The notes beneath the pieces are model-generated. The model searched no databases. It was given only the letters and a program-made list of their open reading frames with translations, and was not told the DNA's origin. The position numbers were made by a program, and so were the translations under genes. Below are positions 55,913 to 63,877 of a stretch of 64,000 bases of DNA, piece by piece. This DNA is from Bacillota bacterium. Lineage in GTDB: Bacteria > Bacillota > TC1. Position 1 is the stretch's first letter. Each line of letters opens with the position of its first letter. The DNA lies in the NCBI GenBank assembly GCA_028683955.1, contig JAQUGR010000004.1, positions 51,623 to 115,622 on the forward strand, given 5' to 3'.

Positions 55913-56769
55913 TGTTGAATACTCTTATTATATTTTTACTACTTGGTTTATTACTAGGTGGAATACTAGCTTTTGCAAGTGTAAAATTTCACGTTGAAAC
56001 GGATCCAAAACTAGATGAAATCATAAAAGCCTTACCAGGCGCTAACTGTGGTGCTTGTGGTTATCCAGGCTGTTCTGGTTGCGGTACTGCAATTTTTGAA
56101 GGTAAAGCACCTGTTAATAGTTGTCCAGTTGGTGGCACAACTACTGCAACAGTAATATCTGGTATACTTGGAATCGAATCAGATTCTGATAATATTCCTA
56201 AAGTTGCCCGAGTTAAATGTAATGGTGCTACTAATGCTAAAACTATTTATGAATATAGTGGTGCAAAATCATGTTTGTTGGCTAAGAATTCTTTTAGTGG
56301 TATGAAAGCTTGTGATTTTGGATGTTTTGGTTTAGGTACTTGTGCTGTTAGTTGTCCTTTTGATGCTATTGAAATGGTCAATGGTTTACCAAAAGTTAAT
56401 CCAAAGAAATGCACAGCCTGTGGAGTTTGTGTTAAAGCTTGTCCTCAGTTTCTAATGGAATTAATTCCTCAAAATCAACAAGTCCTTGTAAATTGTAATA
56501 ACACTGATAAAGGTAAAAATGCAATGGCTGCTTGTAAGGTTGCTTGTATAAAATGTAAAAAATGTGAAAAAGCATGTAATTTTGATGCTATTCATGTTGG
56601 AAAAGTAGCAATTATCGATTATACAAAATGCACTAATTGTGGTGCTTGTGTTGAAGTATGTCCAACTCATTCAATTTTAAGATATGAAAATAATTTGATT
56701 GTTAATCTTCATATTAAGGAAGAAGAAAAATCTGGCTGTGCAGGGTGTAGTGCTAATTGTGAACGTTAA
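55912..56769 (+). CDS. rnfB: Rnf complex subunit RnfB, ferredoxin entry point
   Basis: Receives electrons from ferredoxin. 285 residues: an N-terminal membrane anchor (about 3-24), an Fe-S domain with GANCGACGYPGCSGCG, then several ferredoxin-type cysteine motifs (CGLG/TCAVSCP, CTACGVCVKACP, CKKCEKACN, CTNCGACVEVCP), i.e. about four further 4Fe-4S clusters. The C-terminus ends in a cysteine-rich SGCAGCSANCER, less usual for the family. Confidence 0.95.
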   Translation: MLNTLIIFLLLGLLLGGILAFASVKFHVETDPKLDEIIKALPGANCGACGYPGCSGCGTAIFEGKAPVNSCPVGGTTTATVISGILGIESDSDNIPKVARVKCNGATNAKTIYEYSGAKSCLLAKNSFSGMKACDFGCFGLGTCAVSCPFDAIEMVNGLPKVNPKKCTACGVCVKACPQFLMELIPQNQQVLVNCNNTDKGKNAMAACKVACIKCKKCEKACNFDAIHVGKVAIIDYTKCTNCGACVEVCPTHSILRYENNLIVNLHIKEEEKSGCAGCSANCER

Positions 56770-57796
56770 AAAACTAGGTATAGGTGTGATTTCATCAATA
56801 TTATTAATTTTCTTGTTTTATTTTTATATGAATAAAAATATTGTAATCACTCAAACACAATTTATTATGAATACAACTATTGAAATCAAATTATTCGGTA
56901 AAAATAGTGATAAACAAAAACTAGAAAAAACAATTGCTAAAGCTTTCGACGTTATGAAGGAAGTAGAAGATAATTCTACTTCTTATGTTGAATATGAAGG
57001 TAATGCTGCATCACTAAATGCTCATAGAGGCGAATATTATACGGTTAACACTGATTTAATAGACCAACTGTCAACAAGTATACCCTTTTGTAAATTAACT
57101 TCAGGAGAGTTCGATATCGGGCTTTTTAGAACTGTTAATATTTGGAAAAATGGTTCTGAGAAAAATTATCTACCAACTAGACAAGAAACATTAAATTCTT
57201 TAGGTAAATCTACTCCTGACGATATAGTCGTTGATAAATTTAATAGTAGAGTCCTCTTACCTGCTGATATGGAAATTGATCTAGGTGGAGTTAGTAAAGG
57301 TTATGGTCTTGATAGGGTTATTTCATTTCTAAAAAATTCTGATATTAATTCAGCATTAATAAATGCAGGTGGTAACATAATAGCACTAGGCCAACCAGTT
57401 GATAGAAACTATTATAATATCGCTGTTCAAGATCCACAGATTATTAATAAAATTATTGGAACAGTGCAATTACATGATGGAGAAGCTATAGCAACTTCAG
57501 GTAGTTATAATAGATACTATGATATTAATGGTAAAAAATATTCCCATATACTATCTGGGAAGACTGGTTATCCAACAGAACTATATAAATCAGTTACCGT
57601 TATAACAAATAAAGGTATTATTAGTGATATTCTGTCGACATCTCTTTTCCTTTTATCAATTGATGATGGACGCGATTTAATTAATAAATTAGATTATCCT
57701 ATTGAAGTACTATATGTTTTAAATGATGATACTATAGTTAAATCGGAGGGATTTAATATTGAATATTCCCAAGATAACATTTATAAAAATCAATAA
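56759..57796 (+). CDS. apbE: FAD:protein FMN transferase ApbE
   Basis: Attaches FMN covalently to threonines of RnfG and RnfD. 345 residues with an N-terminal anchor (about 5-24, LGIGVISSILLIFLFYFYM), the early MNTTIEIKLFG, GEFDIG, DLGGVSKGYGLDRVISFL, ALINAGGNIIALG and the C-terminal YSHILSGKTGYPTE plus SDILSTSLFLL. GTG at 56759 inside the end of rnfB was chosen because it gives a clean anchor; an upstream start inside rnfB is possible. The position after rnfB fits its role. Confidence 0.93.
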   Translation: MNVKKLGIGVISSILLIFLFYFYMNKNIVITQTQFIMNTTIEIKLFGKNSDKQKLEKTIAKAFDVMKEVEDNSTSYVEYEGNAASLNAHRGEYYTVNTDLIDQLSTSIPFCKLTSGEFDIGLFRTVNIWKNGSEKNYLPTRQETLNSLGKSTPDDIVVDKFNSRVLLPADMEIDLGGVSKGYGLDRVISFLKNSDINSALINAGGNIIALGQPVDRNYYNIAVQDPQIINKIIGTVQLHDGEAIATSGSYNRYYDINGKKYSHILSGKTGYPTELYKSVTVITNKGIISDILSTSLFLLSIDDGRDLINKLDYPIEVLYVLNDDTIVKSEGFNIEYSQDNIYKNQ

Positions 57797-58151
57797 GAAA
57801 GAAATATTAATAGTTATTGGTCTATTAATACTTGCTTTAACTAGTTATTTGTTTATAAATAACCAGAATCCAGGAGCAAAGGTTAAGATTGAAGTTAATC
57901 AAAGACTTTATGGCACTTATGATTTAAATAAAACTCAAGAAATCTTAGTTAGAGATAATGGAGGAAATATTTTACTTAGAAGTCTAATTATTAATGGTAA
58001 GATACATGTAATTTCAAGTACATGCAAAGATAAAATCTGTGTACATCAAGGTGAAATTAGTTTATCAGGTCAAACTATTGTTTGTTTGCCCAATAAAGTT
58101 GTTATTACTATAATAAATGATGCGGATAAAATTGATGGGGTACTAAAATGA
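57759..58151 (+). CDS. NusG domain II-containing membrane-anchored protein
   Basis: 130 residues: N-terminal helix (about 14-33, EILIVIGLLILALTSYLF), then a NusG_II-type extracytoplasmic beta domain with CKDKICVHQGEIS and IVCLPNKVVITI. The two-cysteine pattern CxxxxC...C is typical of this group. TTG at 57759 has GGAGGG 8 bases upstream and lies within the end of apbE. Such proteins regularly accompany apbE and the next gene in Clostridia; function unknown. Confidence 0.87.
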   Translation: MNIPKITFIKINKKEILIVIGLLILALTSYLFINNQNPGAKVKIEVNQRLYGTYDLNKTQEILVRDNGGNILLRSLIINGKIHVISSTCKDKICVHQGEISLSGQTIVCLPNKVVITIINDADKIDGVLK

Positions 58152-58645
58152 AAAATCATAAGCATATAGTAACAATTGGTGTTTTATTGGCACTATCTCT
58201 AATATTTGCTTATTTAGAGATGATTCTACCTTCTTTTTTGCCAAATCCTGCCTTTAAAATTGGTCTTAGTCAAATTCCAATTTTACTAACCTTCTACTTA
58301 TTTGATTTAAAATCGTCTGCTGCTGTATCCACTGGAAAAGTATTAATGATGAGTTTACTTTTCGGATATTTTTTAACTTATATTTTCTTTGTTAATTTGT
58401 CAGGTGCTATTTTTTCGATTTTATTTATTGGCCTATCTCAGCAATTAAAATTTAGTATACCAATGACAAGTCTTATGTCTTCATTGGGACATAATCTTGG
58501 TCAATTCATAATTATTGGTTTTACATTAGGTTGGAATATTGCTCTTTTCTACCTCCCTGTTATTATAGTTTTTTCCGTCTTGTTCGGTTTAATAATTGGA
58601 TTAATATCACAAAGTCTATTAAATAAAATAGAGAAAAGGATTTGA
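58148..58645 (+). CDS. Gx transporter / heptaprenyl diphosphate synthase component I-family protein
   Basis: 165-residue membrane protein with about 5 helices (GVLLALSLIFAYLEMILPSF, KIGLSQIPILLTFYLF, ALFYLPVIIVFSVLFG). Resembles Hpre_diP_synt_I (S-component-like) proteins often found after a NusG_II gene and apbE. True role unknown: the family name comes from weak similarity to heptaprenyl synthase subunits. Overlaps the previous gene by 4 bases. Confidence 0.82.
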   Translation: MKNHKHIVTIGVLLALSLIFAYLEMILPSFLPNPAFKIGLSQIPILLTFYLFDLKSSAAVSTGKVLMMSLLFGYFLTYIFFVNLSGAIFSILFIGLSQQLKFSIPMTSLMSSLGHNLGQFIIIGFTLGWNIALFYLPVIIVFSVLFGLIIGLISQSLLNKIEKRI

Positions 58646-58668
58646 ATTTAACCTTTTCTCTATTTTTT
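58625..58668 (+). terminator. Terminator ending the rnf-apbE transcript
   Basis: Fifteen-bp stem AAAATAGAGAAAAGG / CCTTTTCTCTATTTT, 12-base loop, then a T-run. It overlaps the last stop codon and is only about 20 bases from the end of the convergent vanY-like gene; AT flanks on both sides would allow bidirectional use. Confidence 0.85.
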
Positions 58669-58686
58669 TATATTTATATTTAATTA

Positions 58687-60063
58687 TTAACTTTGAGTTC
58701 TCATAGTTAAGATTATTCCATCTCCATTATCTGAAGAAGCTCCAATTCCATTACTAGTATTGAAGTTTAGCTTTTCTGGTATTAAAGATCCTGATAAAAG
58801 CCAAATTATATAATCATTACCATCTTCTGCTTGGTAATATTTAACCTTCTGTGTTCTTAATGTATCTATATATGTATCAAAAACTATACCTTCTTTAAAT
58901 AATATTTCACTATGGGGATATCCAATGTATCTAAAATGCCATGGTTCAAAAATTATATTTGTTATTGCAGTTTGTTCTTTTGTATATCTAAGTACAAAAC
59001 CATACTTATAACTATTATTGTCTAACCATTTACCAGCTGGTGTATTTTTAAACTCTTCGGTTAGTACTACTCCAGGTATGGCAACGTCTACTGCCAATCC
59101 TAATTGATGTTCGCTAGTTCCTGGGAACGCCACTACAGTTCCTGCATTTATGGTGGCTTGTTCTTCTGTTTGGCCTGCTTTTACATTATCAGCTACCTCA
59201 TTTTTAAATAATTCTGTTTGATTTTCAAAGGTTCTAAAGCCACTAGACATAGCATAATGCACATCATTTTCTTTATACATATCAGCTAAAGCATTAGCCG
59301 CTTCATTTCTTAATTTTGTATTAGTTCCGTAAGCTATAATAGAGTCAAGTGAATTAACATTTGTTAAATCTGTTGGTTCATAATTTTTTGTTAAAGGATT
59401 TTCTTTATTGACTAATCTTAAATAGCCATCATAGTCTGAAAAATCTAGATAATCACCTTCAGGTTTACTATCAGATAGTATGAAAGCTATTTCACCATTA
59501 TTAAATTTAGCTGATTTAGGAAATAATGTTTCAGCTAATTCTCCTGGAACTAGAACAACTTCTTTATATTTTACAACTGGTGCATTTAATTTTTCTGTTT
59601 TACCATCAATTTTGATTTTTCTAGATCCTTCAGTTAATATGACTTTTTTATTATTGGAAAAAATTATTGTTGTTTCTTTTTCTCCAATTAGTGTTATTTC
59701 ACCTTTTCCTATAGTTAATAGAATATCAAGTGGTATTAGTTTACCTTTATAACTGTCGGTCTCAATTTGCATTGAAATTTTATTTGAATCTAATGTAATA
59801 TTGCTTATATTGAATTTATCTGGATAGTTAGCTGGAAATTCAAATATAAATATTAAATAAAATACTAAAATTACCCCAAATATTATTCCAACTTTTGTAA
59901 GCAAGTTATTAAACGGTGATTTTGCATATATTTTCTTATTTTTACCCTTAGGTTGTATTTTTCTTAAAGAACGATCATGTCTTGTTTTTTTAAGACTACC
60001 ACTAGTCTTACTCTTAACTTTTCTTCTAGAAAGTCCTGATGTTCTTCTAGCATTGTTTGTCAT
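58687..60063 (-). CDS. VanY-type D-alanyl-D-alanine carboxypeptidase (M15B) with stalk domain
   Basis: Removes terminal D-Ala from peptidoglycan stem peptides. 458 residues: a strongly basic cytoplasmic N-terminus (about 1-55), one helix (about 58-78, VGIIFGVILVFYLIFIFEF), an extracellular copper-amine-oxidase-N-like stalk (about 130-215; VVLVPGELAETLFPKSA), and the M15B zinc domain with YAMSSGFRTFENQ, PGTSEHQLGLAVDVAI (SxHxxGxAxD) and FEPWHFRYIGYP. All zinc and catalytic residues are present. ATG at 60063 has GGAGG upstream. Confidence 0.92.
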   Translation of the reverse strand: MTNNARRTSGLSRRKVKSKTSGSLKKTRHDRSLRKIQPKGKNKKIYAKSPFNNLLTKVGIIFGVILVFYLIFIFEFPANYPDKFNISNITLDSNKISMQIETDSYKGKLIPLDILLTIGKGEITLIGEKETTIIFSNNKKVILTEGSRKIKIDGKTEKLNAPVVKYKEVVLVPGELAETLFPKSAKFNNGEIAFILSDSKPEGDYLDFSDYDGYLRLVNKENPLTKNYEPTDLTNVNSLDSIIAYGTNTKLRNEAANALADMYKENDVHYAMSSGFRTFENQTELFKNEVADNVKAGQTEEQATINAGTVVAFPGTSEHQLGLAVDVAIPGVVLTEEFKNTPAGKWLDNNSYKYGFVLRYTKEQTAITNIIFEPWHFRYIGYPHSEILFKEGIVFDTYIDTLRTQKVKYYQAEDGNDYIIWLLSGSLIPEKLNFNTSNGIGASSDNGDGIILTMRTQS

Positions 60064-60090
60064 TTTTCCTCCAATTTTCTCTGAATATCT

Positions 60091-60119
60091 AAAAAGATGA
60101 CTTATTCAGTCATCTTTTT
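60091..60119 (-). terminator. Terminator between guaA and vanY-like gene
   Basis: Perfect 11-bp stem AAAAAGATGAC / GTCATCTTTTT with a 7-base loop on the minus strand. It lies downstream of a predicted promoter and upstream of the carboxypeptidase ribosome site, so it may be a leader terminator as well as the end of guaA. Confidence 0.75.
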
Positions 60120-60193
60120 ATATAATATATATTCCTAGGTTAAGTTAATTTAATAATTTCCTAGAAACATAGGGGGGCGATATTGCTTTTTAC
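60120..60193 (-). promoter_or_regulatory. Untranslated leader upstream of the VanY-like gene
   Basis: About 75 bases from the predicted transcription start to the terminator hairpin. On the minus strand it contains a run of six C (60172-60177) within GCAATATCGCCCCCCTATG and two complementary CTAGG/CCTAG segments (60160-60164 and 60135-60139) that can pair around a loop of about 20 bases. I do not recognise a riboswitch class. Candidate cis-regulatory RNA. Confidence 0.35.
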
Positions 60194-60199
60194 AATTAA

Positions 60200-60228
60200 A
60201 GTATATCATTTATATAAATACTAGACAA
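60200..60228 (-). promoter_or_regulatory. Promoter of the VanY-like gene
   Basis: TTGTCT (60223-60228), 17-base spacer, TATACT (60200-60205) with the TGn extension on the minus strand, directly after the guaA stop. Confidence 0.6.
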
Positions 60229-60232
60229 GTAC

Positions 60233-61765
60233 TTATTCCCATTCGATTGTACCAGGCGGCTTACTTGTTATATCATAAGCAACTCTGTTAACATGAGGAA
60301 CCTCATTTACTATTCTATTCGATATTTTTTCCAGTACTTCATATGGTATTTTTGACCAATCAGCAGTCATACCATCTGCACTACCCACAGCTCTTACAAC
60401 TATAGTATACGCATACGTTCTAGCATCTCCCATTACTCCAACACTTTTTATATTTGGTAATACAGCAAAGTATTGCCAAACATCTCTGTTATGGTCGTAA
60501 GCTTCTATTTCTTGACGAACTATTGCATCAGCTTCTTTAAGGATATCTAACTTATCTTGTGTAACATCACCTAATATTCTGATACCTAGTCCTGGTCCTG
60601 GAAATGGTTGCCTATAGACAATCGACTCAGGCAGCCCAAGTGCTAGACCTAATTTTCTTCCTTCATCCTTAAACAGCCATTTTAGTGGCTCTATAAGTGA
60701 AAATGAAATATCCTCAGGCAAACCACCAACATTATGATGACTTTTTATAGTTTGAGCTGTGGCTGTACCACTTTCTATAACATCAGAATAAAGAGTTCCT
60801 TGTACTAAAAAATCAAAAGTTCCAATTTTTTTAGATTCTTCTTCAAATACTCTAATGAACTCTTCCCCAATAATTTTACGCTTTGCTTCAGGACTAGCTT
60901 CACCTTTTAATTTATTCAAGAATCTTTCTTTAGCTTCAATTGTTACTAATTTAATTCCGTATTTACCTTTAAAAGTCTCTTCTACATTTTCTCTTTCATC
61001 TTTTCTTAACATACCATGATCGATAAACATACAAGTTAACTGATCTCCAATGGCTTTATGCACTAGCATTGCGGCTACAGCACTATCAACTCCACCACTT
61101 AGACCACAAAGCACTTCTCTTTTTCCCACAATGGATCTAATTTCAGTTACTTCTTCTTCTATATATGAATCCATAGTCCAGTTTTTAGTACAATTACATA
61201 TATTATACAAGAAATTTTCTAAGAATTTTTGTCCCTCTGGAGTATGTTTAACTTCAGGATGGAACTGAATTCCATATAATCTTTTTTCTTCATTAGCCAT
61301 TATTGCATGAGGTGTGGTTTCCGTACTTCCTAGATTTATAAAGCCATCTGGTAGTTGTGTTAGTTGGTCAGTATGACTCATCCAACAAGTATCTTCCAAC
61401 ATAATACCTTCTACTAATGGTGACTTATCTTCGATGGTGTATTCTCTACGACCATATTCTCTTAAATCTGAAGTTTCTACTTTTCCGCCTAGCATATGAG
61501 CCATTAATTGCATCCCGTAACATATACCCAAAATTGGCACACCAATATTGAATATTGCAGGATCTAATTGTGGAGCATTTTCTTCATAAACACTATTAGG
61601 TCCACCTGAGAATATTATGCCTTTAAGATTTTTCGCTTTTAATTCCTTTACGCTAATACTATATGGTAGCATTTCGCAATAAACACCAGCTTCTCTTACT
61701 CTTCTAGCTATTAGTTGATTGTATTGTCCACCAAAATCGAGGACTACTATTGTTTCTTTTGTCAT
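60233..61765 (-). CDS. guaA: GMP synthase (glutamine-hydrolysing)
   Basis: Converts XMP to GMP. 510 residues: class I glutamine amidotransferase domain (about 1-195; nucleophile in [25 protein letters not shown]), the ATP pyrophosphatase domain (PP-loop [14 protein letters not shown], about 220-233), and the dimerisation domain with [15 protein letters not shown] and the C-terminal KPPGTIEWE. Two bases after hpt, so the two purine genes are coupled. Confidence 0.98.
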   Translation of the reverse strand: MTKETIVVLDFGGQYNQLIARRVREAGVYCEMLPYSISVKELKAKNLKGIIFSGGPNSVYEENAPQLDPAIFNIGVPILGICYGMQLMAHMLGGKVETSDLREYGRREYTIEDKSPLVEGIMLEDTCWMSHTDQLTQLPDGFINLGSTETTPHAIMANEEKRLYGIQFHPEVKHTPEGQKFLENFLYNICNCTKNWTMDSYIEEEVTEIRSIVGKREVLCGLSGGVDSAVAAMLVHKAIGDQLTCMFIDHGMLRKDERENVEETFKGKYGIKLVTIEAKERFLNKLKGEASPEAKRKIIGEEFIRVFEEESKKIGTFDFLVQGTLYSDVIESGTATAQTIKSHHNVGGLPEDISFSLIEPLKWLFKDEGRKLGLALGLPESIVYRQPFPGPGLGIRILGDVTQDKLDILKEADAIVRQEIEAYDHNRDVWQYFAVLPNIKSVGVMGDARTYAYTIVVRAVGSADGMTADWSKIPYEVLEKISNRIVNEVPHVNRVAYDITSKPPGTIEWE

Positions 61766-61767
61766 AA

Positions 61768-62316
61768 TTACTCCTTGTACATTTCTTCTTTTAAAATGCC
61801 GATGTGTGGGTAGTTTCTATACTTTTGAGCGAAATCTAAGCCGTAGCCCACCACAAAATTATCTTCTATATCAAACCCAATATAATCTAATTGAACTTCT
61901 GTTGTTCTTCTTGATGGTTTATTTAACAAAGTACATATCTTAATGCTTTTTGCTTTTCTTACTTGAAGCATTTCGCTTAGAAAAGTTAAGGTTACTCCTC
62001 TATCTGCAATATCTTCAACTATTAAAACATTTTTACCTGTTATTGAACTCTCAAGATCCTTATTGATTTTCACTTTACCTGATGAGTCTGTTCCATTATA
62101 ATAACTTGATAATGCGACAGTATCTAAAACTACTGGTAAGTCTATATGTCTAATTAAGTCTGCTACAAATACAATTGATCCTCTCAAGACACCAACCACA
62201 ACTAATTCTTCCCCGTTATAGTCTTTTGTTATTTGCTTTCCGATTTCTTCTACTCTTTTTCTTATAACTTCTTCTGAGTAGATAATTTCTTTAATTGAAC
62301 TATCGTATGTTTGCAT
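61768..62316 (-). CDS. hpt: Hypoxanthine phosphoribosyltransferase
   Basis: Salvages hypoxanthine and guanine. 182 residues: [19 protein letters not shown] (pyrophosphate loop region), [20 protein letters not shown] (flexible loop), the PRPP motif [18 protein letters not shown] and [22 protein letters not shown] at 62316 follows GAGGGAGAAT. First gene of the hpt-guaA unit. Confidence 0.96.
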   Translation of the reverse strand: MQTYDSSIKEIIYSEEVIRKRVEEIGKQITKDYNGEELVVVGVLRGSIVFVADLIRHIDLPVVLDTVALSSYYNGTDSSGKVKINKDLESSITGKNVLIVEDIADRGVTLTFLSEMLQVRKAKSIKICTLLNKPSRRTTEVQLDYIGFDIEDNFVVGYGLDFAQKYRNYPHIGILKEEMYKE

Positions 62317-62353
62317 CGATATTCTCCCTCTTATTACTTAAAAATACCTTATA

Positions 62354-62362
62354 AGTATAGCA
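62354..62362 (-). promoter_or_regulatory. Extended -10 promoter of hpt-guaA
   Basis: TGCTATACT on the minus strand: TATACT (62354-62359) with the TGn extension, about 38 bases before hpt. No clear -35. No purine-riboswitch sequence was seen in the short leader. Confidence 0.45.
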
Positions 62363-62402
62363 CATAATTTATAGTAAAAAAAGTATGAATAAGTTCATCA
62401 AA

Positions 62403-62448
62403 ACAAAAAATAAACAATGGCTATCCAGTAAATTGGATAGCCATTGTT
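62403..62448 (-). terminator. Strong hairpin terminator in the decayed region
   Basis: Perfect 14-bp stem AACAATGGCTATCC / GGATAGCCATTGTT with an 8-base loop, followed on the minus strand by a T-rich run. It lies just after the stop of a minus-strand reading-frame remnant (62465) and before the hpt promoter, so it probably terminated that lost gene. Confidence 0.8.
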
Positions 62449-62464
62449 ATCGAAATTAATTTTT

Positions 62465-62535
62465 TTATTTTCCAAGACTTTCTTTAAAACTTTGATCAAC
62501 AAATTTTCCTGTTTCAGGATAGATTTCTATAGCTA
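62465..62535 (-). pseudogene. 3' tail of an unidentified lost gene
   Basis: Read on the minus strand, the last codons before TAA at 62465 encode FLAIEIYPETGKFVDQSF then KESLGK, which looks like genuine protein, with a strong terminator following. No start codon or upstream body exists: the frame continues only over the antisense of the trkA remnant. I do not recognise the protein. The right boundary is approximate. Confidence 0.4.
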
Positions 62536-62845
62536 AAAAAATTAATAAATCCCAATATGGTCTAATAATAATTGATACTTCTACAGATATATGTGAAAAG
62601 TTAAGACAAATGGATATTTTACATCTGAGGTATGATTTACCAGACTAGAGTATTCTAGATAAGATTTTAAGATTTAGAAAGGTTATTTCTTTTGCAGCTT
62701 TATATAAAGATAAATTTAAAAATGTGACTTTAAGCAAATCATTCCTCGTGATGATACTGTTATTAAACATGATGCTAGCATTATCTTAATGGGTAGTGAA
62801 GAATATATTGATGAAGCAGAAAGCATCTTCGCTAACTATAATTAA
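62523..62845 (+). pseudogene. Decayed trkA/ktrA-like potassium regulator
   Basis: Plus-strand fragments match the TrkA plan. From 62523: IAKKINKSQYGLIIIDTSTD and ICEKLRQMD (end of the nucleotide-binding RCK_N start), then LRYDLPD-stop-SILDKILRFR and KVISFAAL (as in GDGTDxSVLDKAG...ADAFIAL). After an internal deletion, KDKFKNVTL and, in another frame, IPRDDTVIKHDASIILMGSE plus EYIDEAESIFANYN to TAA at 62845, typical of the RCK_C end. There is an in-frame stop, a frameshift, and the 5' end is missing. This 550-base region (62317-62866) holds no intact gene. Confidence 0.55.
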
Positions 62846-62850
62846 TATTT

Positions 62851-62884
62851 AAAAGGCTTCATTTTTTTAAATGAAGCCTTTTTC
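62851..62884 (-). terminator. Terminator shared by the trkA remnant and the minus-strand membrane gene
   Basis: Fourteen-bp stem AAAAGGCTTCATTT / AAATGAAGCCTTTT with a 4-base loop. It overlaps the stop of the minus-strand gene at 62867 and follows the trkA remnant on the plus strand, with AT-rich tails on both sides. Confidence 0.75.
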
Positions 62885-63355
62885 TATCATCTTTATTAAT
62901 AATTGTTCTGCATCTACTGTTCTAAGGTATATTCTAACCTCATTATCTATTACAATTTCAAGATCAAAAAAGTTTTTTAATTCGATCTTCAGTAATTGCC
63001 CTTTTTTCAATTCTATAAAAACATGTGGTCTTTTATTTAAAGATATAAAATGAAGTTTATCATTTTCTAAATATATGTTTCCATTTCTTTGTCCTTTATC
63101 TGTAATTAAGTTTCCATTTGTCTTTAAAAGTATTTCTGATTCAAATTTTTCCTCTATCTTTTTATATTTTCTGTCCTCTAAATATAATACGGTTGGCATT
63201 ATAGACCATATTCCAACAGCAAATAGTAATGGGAATAAATATCTAAATTCCATCGGTATTGGTAAAAATACTTGTAAGACTTGTAATATAATAAATGAAA
63301 GGAATCCAGTAAAAATACTTATGTAGAGTATAGCTCTTTTTTGTCTAATATCCAT
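62867..63355 (-). CDS. Small membrane protein with PH/GRAM-like domain
   Basis: 162 residues. Two N-terminal helices (about 8-30 and 38-58, ILYISIFTGFLSFIILQVLQ; YLFPLLFAVGIWSIMPTVLY) are followed by a cytoplasmic beta-rich domain: GNIYLENDKLHFISLNKRPH, FIELKKGQLLKIELKN, EIVIDNEVRIYL, ending in a helix (AEQLLIKMIEKGFI). The strand pattern resembles bacterial PH/GRAM domains, but I cannot name the family. ATG at 63355 has GGGAG 7 bases upstream; ATG at 63373 has none. Confidence 0.75.
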   Translation of the reverse strand: MDIRQKRAILYISIFTGFLSFIILQVLQVFLPIPMEFRYLFPLLFAVGIWSIMPTVLYLEDRKYKKIEEKFESEILLKTNGNLITDKGQRNGNIYLENDKLHFISLNKRPHVFIELKKGQLLKIELKNFFDLEIVIDNEVRIYLRTVDAEQLLIKMIEKGFI

Positions 63356-63421
63356 ATCATAACTCCCTTTCATTATTAATCATAAATCAAATATATCATT
63401 TACTTAGCACTGAATTCCATA

Positions 63422-63522
63422 TTTATAATATACTTATTATAGTAACATAACCTAATAAATATTGTACATAATAATTCTAAAATTCTAATATTATAGTAAA
63501 ACTTTTATAATATACTTACTAT
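63422..63522. repeat. Pair of direct repeats in an AT-rich intergenic region
   Basis: TTTATAATATACTTATTAT at 63422-63440 recurs at 63504-63522 with one change (T to C), 82 bases apart; a shorter ATTATAGTAA element also appears twice between them (near 63437 and 63490). The second copy ends just before the promoter of the SHOCT gene, so the repeats could be operators or a small duplication. Confidence 0.6.
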
Positions 63523-63530
63523 GATATAAT
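63522..63530 (+). promoter_or_regulatory. Extended -10 promoter of the SHOCT gene
   Basis: TGATATAAT: perfect TATAAT at 63525-63530 with the TGn extension, about 43 bases before the start codon, no obvious -35. Confidence 0.45.
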
Positions 63531-63572
63531 TAAAATATAATAATAAAGTGACATGAATTGAAAGAGGTGTTA

Positions 63573-63824
63573 ATGATGATGTGGTTTAGATATGGTAATG
63601 AATTAAATTCATTTGGCGGTTTATTTTTATTGATTTTTATAATAGTTGCTATAATAATTGGAATTTTTATTTATCTAATTGTTAAATTGGTTCAGTCTTC
63701 TGGTAACTCAACTCAATCAGTTAATAACAACTCATTGAATATATTAAGTGAAAGACTTGCTAAAGGTGAAATAACACCTGAAGAATATACTAATCTAAAA
63801 AATATATTAGAAAATAAAAAGTAG
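63573..63824 (+). CDS. Small SHOCT-domain membrane protein
   Basis: 83 residues: one long hydrophobic helix (about 16-40, LFLLIFIIVAIIIGIFIYLI), a polar spacer and a C-terminal SHOCT motif (ILSERLAKGEITPEEYTNLK). SHOCT proteins often pair an oligomerising motif with a membrane helix; function unknown. GAGGTG lies directly upstream; three consecutive ATG codons (63573-63581) make the exact start uncertain. Confidence 0.82.
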   Translation: MMMWFRYGNELNSFGGLFLLIFIIVAIIIGIFIYLIVKLVQSSGNSTQSVNNNSLNILSERLAKGEITPEEYTNLKNILENKK

Positions 63825-63877
63825 AAAATAGGAATCAAATAAATATAAACACAATATTAAAAAGCCCCCATAATGAT

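Noticed and set aside
56699..57796. apbE starting at 56699 inside rnfB.
   Set aside because: It would give a basic, cysteine-free leader not typical of ApbE; GTG at 56759 directly precedes the membrane anchor.
60120..60193. Known riboswitch (preQ1, purine, c-di-AMP, fluoride, T-box) upstream of the VanY-like gene.
   Set aside because: None of the conserved core sequences I know is present; kept only as an unassigned leader.
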